The notes: generated by a model from the sequence alone, not told the origin. A stretch of DNA of 9,580 nt from Bacillota bacterium (GCA_030527065.1 JAUNBO010000015.1:1-9580), one strand, 5' to 3'; counted from the first letter of the stretch, positions 1-6,377 are shown. Made by a program: numbers and translations.

Positions 1-173
1 TATACACAACTCGTGACCGAAGACCAAACCGGCGGGAAACGAATCGCAGCCAGGGACAAGGAAGACGGGCCACGGTTCCAGACCAAAGACAAACACGACG
101 GTATACAAAGCAGAAAAGAGGCAAGAAAGGCGATACTCAAATCGCGGCAAAAAGACAGGAAAGGCGGGCCGAC
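1..173 (+). other. T-poor, A-rich leader upstream of nhaA
   Basis: By hand count this stretch has about 12 T and 69 A in 173 bases, so T is near 7% and A near 40%. Two plus-strand frames are open through it. Frame 1 runs from the window edge to a TGA at 175-177 that overlaps the nhaA ATG as ATGA. The other is the nhaA frame itself, open back to base 3. Stop codons need T, so the openness may be only a composition effect. Both translations are highly charged and I recognise neither. Imperfect 7-base units of the GACCAAA type occur in tandem at 15-28 and again at 81-94. I see no convincing promoter, so the nhaA transcript may start outside the window. It could be the tail of an upstream gene or an unstructured 5' leader. 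Confidence 0.5.
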
Positions 174-1313
174 ATGAAAAAAGGGATGCAGTTTATCCGG
201 GAGTATTCCATACCTTTAATCGCAGGAGTCGTTATCGCAGTAATCTGGGCCAATCTGTGGCCGGAAGGATACCATCATTTCGTACATACGCCGCTGTTCG
301 GCAGCGAAGACATCAACTTCCATTTCTTGATCAGTGACATTTTCATGGTCTTTTTCTTCGGGACGGCAGGGGTGGAAATCGTCAACAGCCTCGCGCCCGG
401 AGGACCTTTGAACCCTATAAAAAAAGCGGTGGTGCCCCTGATGGCCACCGCCGGCGGTGTTTTAGGACCCGTAGTGGTGTTTTTTGTCCTCAACGCCGTC
501 ATGGGCGCCCCGGAGTTTGCCAACGGCTGGGGCATCCCCACCGCCACGGACATCGCCCTTGCCTGGCTGGTGGCGCGGCTGATTTTCGGCAAAGGTCACC
601 CCGCCGTCAGCTTTTTGCTGCTGCTGGCAGTGGCGGACGACGCCGTGGGCCTGTTCATCATCGCCATTTTCTACCCGGACCCCACCAGGCCCGTAGAGCC
701 GGTCTACTTGCTGCTGGTGCTTCTGGCCGTGGTCATCGCTTATTTCTTCGGCCGTTTTCGGGTGAAAAGCTTCTGGTGGTACGTTCTGATTCCGGGGGTC
801 ATCGCCTGGTTCGGCATGCATACGGCGGGGCTGCACCCGGCCCTGGCCCTGGTGTTTATCGTTCCCTTCATGCCCAGGGACGTGCCGGATACGGAGGCGG
901 AGACCAGGCAGGCCACCCTCATTGAATTTGAAGACCGCATAGGCCCCTTTGTGGATTACGGCCTCATCTGCTTCGGCATTTCCAGCGCCGGAGTGGAGTT
1001 TGCCGAGATGAGCAGCCTGACCTGGATCATTTTCCTGGCTCTGGTCGTGGGGAAAACTTTCGGCGTCACTCTTTTCTCTTACCTTGCCACGCTTCTCAGT
1101 TTCCATCTGCCGGACAACATGCACCTGAAAGAAGTGATTTTGGCAGGATGTATTGCAGGAATGGGCTTGACAGTGGCCCTGTTTGTGGCGGATAATGCTT
1201 ATACAGACCTGGCCATCACGGGGGCTGCGAAAATGGGCGCCCTCCTGACGGCCTCGGTGGCCCTTTTGGCCTATCTGTTGTCCAAACTGTTCAGGATCCA
1301 AAAAATCGATTAG
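174..1313 (+). CDS. nhaA: Na+/H+ antiporter NhaA
   Basis: This is an integral membrane antiporter expected to exchange cytoplasmic Na+ (or Li+) for external protons and so support pH and sodium homeostasis. The 379-residue length is near full for NhaA. About a dozen hydrophobic segments run from residue 12 to 372. Key residues are visible by comparison with the E. coli protein: Asp126 in TATDIALAW (E. coli D133), the paired Asp155-Asp156 in LAVADDAVGL (D163-D164) and Lys294 in VVGKTFGV (K300). The usual GLEIKREL motif near residue 67 is replaced by GVEIVNSLAPGG, which marks a divergent branch of the family. The ATG at 174 follows an AGGAAAGG purine run at a usable distance. The ATG at 186 is a possible alternative, and the frame stays open upstream. 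The gene is followed 25 bases later by a small gene, probably co-transcribed. Confidence 0.93.
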   Translation: MKKGMQFIREYSIPLIAGVVIAVIWANLWPEGYHHFVHTPLFGSEDINFHFLISDIFMVFFFGTAGVEIVNSLAPGGPLNPIKKAVVPLMATAGGVLGPVVVFFVLNAVMGAPEFANGWGIPTATDIALAWLVARLIFGKGHPAVSFLLLLAVADDAVGLFIIAIFYPDPTRPVEPVYLLLVLLAVVIAYFFGRFRVKSFWWYVLIPGVIAWFGMHTAGLHPALALVFIVPFMPRDVPDTEAETRQATLIEFEDRIGPFVDYGLICFGISSAGVEFAEMSSLTWIIFLALVVGKTFGVTLFSYLATLLSFHLPDNMHLKEVILAGCIAGMGLTVALFVADNAYTDLAITGAAKMGALLTASVALLAYLLSKLFRIQKID

Positions 1314-1338
1314 GGAAGAGGAAGGGAGAAGTAAAAAA

Positions 1339-1710
1339 ATGTTGTTCAGCAAAAAGCGGTCCGACAGGGAAAAGCCGGAAAAAATCAGGAACAACAAAGC
1401 GGAAAGGAAGGCTTTTGCCGCCCAGCTGCACTTTTACAAGGTGGTGTTCCACCACAAAAACGGATTGGTGACGAAGCTTCAGCCGGCAAAAAGCTACCGG
1501 GAAGCCTCCAAAAACTTTACACTGCATAAGGTGTTTTTAGTAGACGCATCCAACATTTCCCAAGATGGAGAATTGACAGTGATGCGCAAGATTGCTGCGG
1601 ATTTTTATGACAAGAGAGGGACCAACGTGGCCATCCTTGGCTTCAAAGGAGATCTGCCGGCCTGGGTCTACGACAGCATCGGAGACGATCTGTATTTTGT
1701 CCGGCGGTAA
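1339..1710 (+). CDS. Unrecognised 123-residue protein downstream of nhaA
   Basis: I do not recognise this protein. It starts at an ATG preceded by a purine-rich ribosome site (GGAAGGGAGAAG) and lies 25 bases after the nhaA stop, so the two are probably one transcript. The first 27 residues are strongly basic and charged. They are followed by an apparent alpha/beta segment: a beta-like stretch FYKVVFHH at 32-39, then KVFLVDAS at 64-71, a helix-like TVMRKIAADFYDKRG at 80-94, NVAILGF at 96-102 and a C-terminal DDLYFV. There is no signal peptide, transmembrane segment or cysteine cluster, so it is likely cytoplasmic. The D-x-S, helix, RG-x-x-V-x-I-x-G order loosely recalls STAS-type anti-sigma-antagonist folds, but that is a weak inference. 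It ends about 35 bases before a strong terminator hairpin, which supports it being a real gene that closes the operon. Confidence 0.72.
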   Translation: MLFSKKRSDREKPEKIRNNKAERKAFAAQLHFYKVVFHHKNGLVTKLQPAKSYREASKNFTLHKVFLVDASNISQDGELTVMRKIAADFYDKRGTNVAILGFKGDLPAWVYDSIGDDLYFVRR

Positions 1711-1741
1711 AGCGGGGATTTCAGGAACTTTCAGAACGAAA

Positions 1742-1784
1742 GAAAAAACGCAGGGCTGTGTTTGTGAGCTCTGCGTTGTTTTTT
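1742..1784. terminator. Bidirectional intrinsic terminator between the nhaA operon and alr
   Basis: Bases 1747-1757 pair with 1767-1777 to give an 11-bp stem (one G-U pair) with a 9-base loop. The stem is followed on the plus strand by GTTTTTT at 1778-1784. On the other side an A-rich run (1742-1748) becomes the U tract for minus-strand transcripts. The hairpin lies in the gap between the convergent 123-residue gene (ends 1710) and alr (ends 1853), so it can serve both. Confidence 0.85.
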
Positions 1785-1852
1785 GACGGGAAGGGGGCCG
1801 GCCGCAGCGGGCGGGGAAAATGCGGCGGAAGGCCCGGTTCAATGGGAGGCTC

Positions 1853-2989
1853 CTACCGGGAGGGAAGGTAGACTTTGGGCAGCCGCTGGCCGAACCCGCA
1901 GACGACCTCATAATTGATGGTGCCGGAGAGTGCGGCGATTTCGTCGGCCAGGATCTCCTTGCCCCCCTGGCGGCCCATCAGCACTGCCTCGTCCCCCTCT
2001 GTCACGCCGGGAACGTCCGTCACGTCTATCATGAACTGATCCATACAGACGTTGCCCACCACCGGGGCGAACTGCCCCCGGATCAGGACCCGGCCCCGGT
2101 TGGAAAGCAGCCGGGGATAACCGTCGGCGTAGCCCAGAGGCAGGGTGGCGATGAGGCTTTCCCGCCGGGTGGTGAAGGTCCGTCCATAGCTGACGGAGGT
2201 CCCGGCAGGGACGCTCTTCACCTGGACCACGCCGGCTTTTACGGACATGACGGGCCGCAGGGGAAAGGCCTTCCGGTCCATCTGACCGGAGGGGTAGCAG
2301 CCGTAGAGGATGATGCCCGGCCGCACGGCGTCATACCAGGAAACGGGAAGTTCCATGATGGCGGCGCTGTTGGCCAGGATACGCTGAGGCGCCCGGACGC
2401 CGGCCTCTTCTGCGCTGTCGCAAAACTCCCGGAAACGGGCGGTCTGTTCCAGGGCATAGGCTTTGTCCGCTTCGTCGGCGGTGGCAAAATGGGAGAACAG
2501 GCCCGCCACCCGCAGGTTGGGAAGGGCGGCCAGGGCGGCCATTTCTTCTGGAAAATCCTCTCCCGGAAGGAAGCCGATGCGGCCCATGCCCGTGTCCACG
2601 GCGATCAGGACGCTTACGGTTTTCTCCCATTTCACCGCTGCCCGGGAAATGGCCGTTGCATTGGACAGGGAGGCCGTCACCGGCATGATCCCGTATTCCA
2701 CGATGGTTTCCGCATAGAGGGGAGGGGTGAGGCCCAGCATAATGATGGGACAGGCGAAGCCGGCCTTCCGCAGGGCGACGGCCTCGCCAAGGGTGGCCAC
2801 GGCCAGAGAGGAAACGCCGTTTTCCATCAGCACCCGGGACACCTCCACGCTGCCATGGCCGTAAGCATCGGCCTTCACCACGCCGATGATGCTTCGGTCC
2901 CCCACTTTTTTCTTGATTTGCTCCGTGTTATAGACCAGGTTGTCCAGGTCGATCTCCGCCCAGGCGGGGCGTAAAGCTTCTTTCCACAT
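1853..2989 (-). CDS. alr: Alanine racemase
   Basis: This is a cytoplasmic PLP enzyme that interconverts L- and D-alanine and supplies D-alanine for peptidoglycan. The 378-residue length is typical. The order of landmarks is standard for the fold III racemase. Near the N-terminus is AEIDLDNLVYN, then the PLP-binding Lys39 in VVKADAYGHG. Next come Arg137 in DTGMGRIGF, SHFATAD at 166-172, NSAA at 207-210 and RPGIILYG at 223-230. The catalytic Tyr268 is in SVSYGRTF, and Cys315 is in GNVCMDQFMIDVTD. The ATG at 2989 is preceded by GAAAGGA seven to eight bases upstream on the minus strand, and the family N-terminus fits, so the start looks secure. The gene stands alone, reads against the nhaA unit, and has its own promoter candidate in the divergent region. 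Nothing looks broken. A biosynthetic role is more likely than a catabolic one because no D-amino acid dehydrogenase is nearby. Confidence 0.96.
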   Translation of the reverse strand: MWKEALRPAWAEIDLDNLVYNTEQIKKKVGDRSIIGVVKADAYGHGSVEVSRVLMENGVSSLAVATLGEAVALRKAGFACPIIMLGLTPPLYAETIVEYGIMPVTASLSNATAISRAAVKWEKTVSVLIAVDTGMGRIGFLPGEDFPEEMAALAALPNLRVAGLFSHFATADEADKAYALEQTARFREFCDSAEEAGVRAPQRILANSAAIMELPVSWYDAVRPGIILYGCYPSGQMDRKAFPLRPVMSVKAGVVQVKSVPAGTSVSYGRTFTTRRESLIATLPLGYADGYPRLLSNRGRVLIRGQFAPVVGNVCMDQFMIDVTDVPGVTEGDEAVLMGRQGGKEILADEIAALSGTINYEVVCGFGQRLPKVYLPSR

Positions 2990-3049
2990 TTTGATATCCT
3001 TTCGCGGCGGTGGCCGTGAGCTTGCCCGGCCACCCCTTCGTACACATAC

Positions 3050-3078
3050 ATTTTATTAAATTGCGGCAGGAAAGGCAA
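3050..3078 (-). promoter_or_regulatory. Sigma-A-like promoter of alr
   Basis: On the minus strand there is a -35 box TTGCCT (3078-3073), a spacer of exactly 17 bases and a -10 box TAAAAT (3055-3050). The predicted transcript start lies about 50 bases upstream of the alr ATG at 2989. The match to consensus is good and the placement is right. No start-site data can be seen from sequence. Confidence 0.65.
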
Positions 3079-3097
3079 GAAGTATCAGCGGAGAGTG

Positions 3098-3106
3098 TGA
3101 TATAAT
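3098..3106 (+). promoter_or_regulatory. Extended -10 promoter upstream of the radical SAM-aminopeptidase operon
   Basis: A perfect TATAAT at 3101-3106 is preceded by TGA (3098-3100), which matches the TGn extended -10 element. The -35 region 17 bases upstream (AGAAGT) is poor, as is common for extended -10 promoters. Its upstream sequence overlaps the -35 region of the divergent alr promoter, so the two could interfere. Transcription would start near 3113, just before the hairpin repeat at 3117. Confidence 0.55.
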
Positions 3107-3116
3107 AATGTTGCTC

Positions 3117-3161
3117 GTTGCTTTTCAAGGGACCGTCCCCCTGGCGCCCTTGAATAGCAAC
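3117..3161 (+). repeat. Hairpin-forming dispersed repeat, copy A
   Basis: Bases 3117-3131 and 3147-3161 form a 15-bp inverted repeat with one T-T mismatch around a 15-base loop. The core ACCGTCCCCCTGGCGCCC (3132-3149) occurs again, in inverted orientation, at 6360-6377. The similarity continues through the following dozen bases to 3161, with one indel and two transitions. No T tract follows, so it is not an obvious intrinsic terminator. The element falls within the predicted 5' leader of the radical SAM operon. It resembles the short GC-rich palindromes (REP-like elements) that Y1 transposases mobilise, but no such transposase is in the window. Confidence 0.75.
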
Positions 3162-3231
3162 TGCTCAAGATCTGAAAACGGCGTTGTTGCGATCTCCCCG
3201 CAGACCGCCGGTGGAAAGGAAAAAGAAAAAG

Positions 3232-3981
3232 ATGCGATATATGGACATTCCCGTAAGCCGCAGGTGCAACCTTCGTTGCCAGTATTGCCTCACCGGAAGA
3301 GGGGAAGGCTCCAATGGAGCCTTGACGGAGCCCGGGGCGGCGGCTCTGGAGGAACGGGTCCGAAGGGCTGTGGAAAGCGGCGTTTCGGCCTTTCGTCTCA
3401 CCGGCGGCGAACCTCTGCTCCGGGAGGACATTGTGGAACTGGTAAGCACTCTGGCCCGGATCCCCGGCGTGGAGGAGCTCCATCTCACCACCAACGGCGT
3501 CCTGCTGGGGCAATATGCCTGGGAGCTGAAAAAAGCGGGATTGACCGGGCTCTCCGTCCACGTGGATACCCTGGACCGGGAGACCTATGCCGGGCTGACG
3601 GGCGGGGGAGACCTGGATATGGTGGCCGACGGCCTGGCGGCGGCGGAGACCGCAGGCTTTGGGCCACTGCGCCTCAGCGTGGCGCTGACGGAAGGACTGA
3701 ATGAAGAGGACCTGCTCACCTTTGTGCAGCTGACATTGAACGAAGAGATAGAGATATGCCTCTCGGAAGAGCTCCTCTCCTGCGGAGAAAAGGAAAAGGG
3801 CTGGCCCTTCCTTTCTTCGGAAGAGATAAGGAGCCGGCTGCCCGGGGCGGCGGAGGAAGGGCCGGGCGCAGACGACGGTCCTGTCTGCCTGCGGTATCCG
3901 GGAGCGCCGGGACGCATCCGGCTGGCGGGGCGCCGGGGCTGCGGGGAGGAGAAAGAAGAGAAGGGAGGGGACGTCTTATGA
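3232..3981 (+). CDS. MoaA-related radical SAM protein lacking the C-terminal cluster domain
   Basis: The 249-residue protein begins with a canonical radical SAM site, RCNLRCQYC (Cys12, Cys16, Cys19), that binds a 4Fe-4S cluster and S-adenosylmethionine. It continues with TGGEP at 57-61, LTTNG at 85-89 and SVHVDTLDRETYAGLTG near 108-124. These features follow MoaA (GTP 3',8-cyclase) closely. The match runs on through SSEEIRSRL and GPVCLRYPGAPGRIRLAG (about 216-233), where MoaA would next show its second cluster motif. Here the protein turns into an acidic, lysine-rich tail and stops. MoaA is usually about 320-330 residues and ends in Gly-Gly. The molybdopterin reaction is therefore unlikely and the substrate is unknown. 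Cysteines 176, 184, 219 and 237 remain as possible extra ligands. The ATG at 3232 follows GGAAAGGA; a TTG at 3184 in frame is less likely. The stop overlaps the next start as ATGA, so it is translationally coupled to the aminopeptidase. Confidence 0.82.
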   Translation: MRYMDIPVSRRCNLRCQYCLTGRGEGSNGALTEPGAAALEERVRRAVESGVSAFRLTGGEPLLREDIVELVSTLARIPGVEELHLTTNGVLLGQYAWELKKAGLTGLSVHVDTLDRETYAGLTGGGDLDMVADGLAAAETAGFGPLRLSVALTEGLNEEDLLTFVQLTLNEEIEICLSEELLSCGEKEKGWPFLSSEEIRSRLPGAAEEGPGADDGPVCLRYPGAPGRIRLAGRRGCGEEKEEKGGDVL

Positions 3982-5783
3982 GCGGAGGGAATGCGGCGGT
4001 GAGAGAGCGGCTGGCCGCCCTGAGAGAGAGCATGGGCCGGCAGGGCGTGACGGCCTGTCTCTTCCCCACATCGGACTATCACGATTCCGAATATATCGGA
4101 GAGCATTTCAAGCTGCGGGAATGGTTTTCGGGATTCACCGGCTCTGCGGGGACCCTGGTGGTCCTTCAGGGAGAGGCGGGCCTCTGGACCGACGGCCGGT
4201 ATTTTCTTCAGGCGGCCCGGGAGCTGGAGGGCAGCGACGTCCGCCTGTACCCCATGGACGAGCCCGGAGTCCCGTCGGTGGAGGCCTTTTTGGCGGATCG
4301 GCTGGGGCCGGGGGACTGCCTGGCTTTTGACGGGAAGCTGATAGGCGCCGCCTATGGGGAGAAACTGACGGAGACCCTGGAGGCCCGGGGTGTTTCCGTT
4401 CGCTGGGACGGGGACCCGGCGGAGGGCCTTTGGCCTGAGCGGCCTCCTCTGTCCTGCCGGCCCGCCTGGCTCCTGGACCTTGCTTACGCAGGAAGGACCG
4501 CCGGGGAAAAGCTGGCGGAGCTGCGGCGGACCATGACCCGGGAAGGGGCGGAGGTCCATCTCCTTACCACCTTGGACGATGTCGCCTGGCTTTTCAATCT
4601 GCGGGGGGACGATGTGGAATACAACCCCGTGGTTTTGGCTTATGCCGCCATTACAGAAAAGGAAGCCCTGCTTTTCCTCAACGAAGCTGTCCTGAGCCCT
4701 GCCGTCCGCAGCGGTCTGGAAAAGGACGGCGTAAGCTTTCGCCCCTATCAGGACGTCTATGCCTATGCCGCCGGCCTGGCTCCGGGAACGGCGGTCCTGG
4801 CGGATAAAAGAAAGCTGAATCTGGCTCTGTTTTATGCCCTGAAGGAAAAGAAGGTCATAGACAGGCCCAATCCGGAGATCCTGGCCAAAGCGGTGAAGAA
4901 TGCGACAGAGCAGAGAAATCTCATGGAGGCTCACATAAAGGACGGCGTGGCCTTTACCAGATTCATGTATTGGCTGAAAAACACTGTTGGGCGGGAACCC
5001 GTGACTGAATACAGCGCCGCCGGATATATGGACGGCTGCCGCCGGGAACAGCGGGGCTTCCTGGGGCCCAGCTTCTGCACCATCAGCGGCTACGGGGAAA
5101 ACGGCGCCGTGGTCCACTATTCTCCTTCGCCGGAAAGCAGCAAGCCGCTGGAGCCAAAGGGGCTGTTGCTGATAGATTCAGGAGGGCACTATTACGAGGG
5201 GACCACGGATATGACCAGGACCATCGCCCTGGGGCCTCTCTCGGTGCAGGAGAAAAAGGATTTTGCCCTGGTGCTGCGCGCCATGCTCGCCCTGGCGGAC
5301 ATATGGTTCCCGGAGGGCTGCTCCGGCCTGCAGCTGGACGTCCTGGCCCGGGCGCCGTTCTGGAAGCAGGGCCTGAATTACCGTCATGGCACGGGCCATG
5401 GGGTGGGATATCTGCTGAACGTCCACGAAGGCCCCAACGGCTTTCGCTATCAGCCCCGGCAGGGGGAAGAGCCCTGGGTCTTTGTCCCGGGGATGGTCAC
5501 CAGCGACGAACCCGGCGTCTACCGGGAGGGCAGCCATGGCGTCCGGCTGGAAAACCTGCTGCTCTGCGTGGAAAAAGAGCGCAACGAGTTCGGGCGCTTT
5601 CTGGGCTTCGTGCCTCTGACCCTGGCGCCCATAGACCTGGACGCCGTGGACCCGGCTTTTCTGGAGCCGGAGGACATTAACCGCCTGGACCGCTATCACC
5701 GGCTGGTCTTTGAACAGCTTTCGCCCCTGCTCACAGCGGAGGAAAGGGCCTGGCTGAAGGAATATACCCGGCCGGTGGGGTAG
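3978..5783 (+). CDS. Xaa-Pro aminopeptidase, long APP1-type M24B family
   Basis: This cytoplasmic metallopeptidase is expected to remove an N-terminal residue before proline from peptides. Its 601 residues match the long three-domain APP1 form rather than the roughly 440-residue E. coli PepP. Two creatinase-like N-terminal domains (about 1-300) precede the pita-bread catalytic domain. All five metal ligands are visible: Asp400 in LLIDSGG, Asp411 in GTTDMTRT, His474 in HGTGHGVG, Glu511 in TSDEPGVY and Glu525 in VRLENLLL. Their spacing (11 residues between the Asp pair, 14 between the Glu pair) agrees with human APP1. His470 and His483 are also in place. The ATG at 3978, preceded by GGGAGGGG, overlaps the stop of the radical SAM gene. 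The open frame extends upstream to 3756 but only through that gene, so the start is at 3978. The standard N-terminus, with SDYHDSEYIGEHFKLREWFSGFTGSAGT, supports this. Confidence 0.95.
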   Translation: MSGGNAAVRERLAALRESMGRQGVTACLFPTSDYHDSEYIGEHFKLREWFSGFTGSAGTLVVLQGEAGLWTDGRYFLQAARELEGSDVRLYPMDEPGVPSVEAFLADRLGPGDCLAFDGKLIGAAYGEKLTETLEARGVSVRWDGDPAEGLWPERPPLSCRPAWLLDLAYAGRTAGEKLAELRRTMTREGAEVHLLTTLDDVAWLFNLRGDDVEYNPVVLAYAAITEKEALLFLNEAVLSPAVRSGLEKDGVSFRPYQDVYAYAAGLAPGTAVLADKRKLNLALFYALKEKKVIDRPNPEILAKAVKNATEQRNLMEAHIKDGVAFTRFMYWLKNTVGREPVTEYSAAGYMDGCRREQRGFLGPSFCTISGYGENGAVVHYSPSPESSKPLEPKGLLLIDSGGHYYEGTTDMTRTIALGPLSVQEKKDFALVLRAMLALADIWFPEGCSGLQLDVLARAPFWKQGLNYRHGTGHGVGYLLNVHEGPNGFRYQPRQGEEPWVFVPGMVTSDEPGVYREGSHGVRLENLLLCVEKERNEFGRFLGFVPLTLAPIDLDAVDPAFLEPEDINRLDRYHRLVFEQLSPLLTAEERAWLKEYTRPVG

Positions 5784-5805
5784 GATTTTCGCCCGGCGGC
5801 CGGCA

Positions 5806-5838
5806 CGGCCCGGGTTCTGGGCTTTGGCGGCCGGGCCG
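5806..5838. terminator. Possible GC-rich terminator between convergent genes
   Basis: CGGCCCGG at 5806-5813 and CCGGGCCG at 5831-5838 are perfect inverted arms around a 17-base loop, in the 70-base gap between the converging aminopeptidase and DUF6506 genes. Other pairings are possible in this very GC-rich stretch. Only a short TTTT follows, 13 bases away at 5852-5855 and at the end of the opposing gene. The position suits a shared terminator, but the U tract is weak. Confidence 0.35.
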
Positions 5839-5853
5839 GGGCGGGGCTGCCTT

Positions 5854-6162
5854 TTACTTCTTCAGCCAGCGGACGTCGCCGGACTCGTTGTCGTAGCCCG
5901 GGTGGTTATCGAAGCGCACCACACCTACCTGGAGCTTCCCTTCCACCGCCTCGGTGACACGGGCGTGGCCCATGGTGCCGAAGCCGCCGCAGAGCTCTAT
6001 CATAAGGACGCCCTCCTCCGCCAGCTTCCGGGCCTCGGCGCAGGCCATATCGTAGCTGCCGACGCCCACGATGATCATTTCGCCGGCGCCCAGGTCCATC
6101 ACCATGCGCCGGGGCTCTGTGATGGAAGCGTTGATAAACAGAAAACAAACCTTACGTTTCAT
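5854..6162 (-). CDS. DUF6506 family protein
   Basis: This small cytoplasmic protein of 102 residues has no known function. It opens with a beta strand (KVCFLFINAS) and ends with a pattern I associate with DUF6506: IELCGGFGTMGHARVTEAV at about 55-73, then VGVVRFDNHPGYDNESGD. The middle, MIIVGVGSYDMACAEARKLAEEGV, looks like a strand followed by a helix, giving an alpha/beta fold. The start is set by an excellent AGGAGGTG site placed seven bases before the ATG at 6162. An in-frame ATG at 6207 lies upstream of that site and is probably not used. The gene is on its own, convergent with the aminopeptidase and divergent from the saccharopine-dehydrogenase-like gene. The family assignment is from memory of the conserved glycine-rich motif, not a search. 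Confidence 0.8.
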   Translation of the reverse strand: MKRKVCFLFINASITEPRRMVMDLGAGEMIIVGVGSYDMACAEARKLAEEGVLMIELCGGFGTMGHARVTEAVEGKLQVGVVRFDNHPGYDNESGDVRWLKK

Positions 6163-6207
6163 AAAAAGCACCTCCTGTTTCAGAAAACTATTTTGATCGA
6201 TGCACAC

Positions 6208-6236
6208 ATTCTATGTGCCGGCGGCGGGAGCCGCAA
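6208..6236 (-). promoter_or_regulatory. Promoter of the DUF6506 gene with a palindrome over the -10
   Basis: On the minus strand TTGCGG (6236-6231), a 17-base spacer and TAGAAT (6213-6208) form a reasonable sigma-A promoter about 40 bases upstream of the ATG at 6162. The -10 box sits inside the perfect inverted repeat CACAT-TCT-ATGTG at 6205-6217, a plausible operator for a dimeric regulator. Confidence 0.5.
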
Positions 6237-6346
6237 AGCCGGGACTGTTGGGAGATGGTTCCGCCTGCGGCCGTTCTCTATATATATTACATCGAAAACA
6301 GGGGGAATGGGAAATATTCTTTTGCGATTGTGATTTTTGTGGAAAT

Positions 6347-6377
6347 GTTACTATTTAAGGGGCGCCAGGGGGACGGT
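6347..6377 (-). repeat. Dispersed repeat, copy B (inverted relative to copy A)
   Basis: Read on the minus strand, this 31-base segment matches copy A bases 3132-3161. The first 18 bases are identical; after that there are one extra C and two transitions. The left hairpin arm of copy A is not conserved here. The neighbouring sequence on that side instead has a different GGGACG/CGTCCC pairing (about 6371-6396). Both copies lie between divergent genes. Confidence 0.72.

Noticed and set aside
174..400. A Na+-responsive or other riboswitch upstream of nhaA
   Set aside because: The leader is so T-poor that little pairing is possible, and no conserved aptamer-like helices are visible.
1820..2974. 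A 384-codon plus-strand open frame opposite alr
   Set aside because: It is a shadow of the alanine racemase gene. The translation is rich in His, Gly and Asp without family features.
3184..3231. The TTG at 3184 as the start of the radical SAM gene
   Set aside because: The ATG at 3232 has a proper GGAAAGGA site and gives the family-typical short N-terminus before the CX3CX2C motif.
3756..3977. An N-terminally extended aminopeptidase starting at 3756
   Set aside because: The extra 74 codons lie wholly inside the radical SAM gene and translate to a low-complexity Arg/Gly/Ala stretch. The ATG at 3978 has its own ribosome site and the standard family start.
3585..5117. A 510-codon minus-strand open frame opposite the radical SAM and aminopeptidase genes
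   Set aside because: The sense genes carry full family motifs. The antisense translation is low-complexity, rich in Pro, Gly and Arg, with no recognisable domain.
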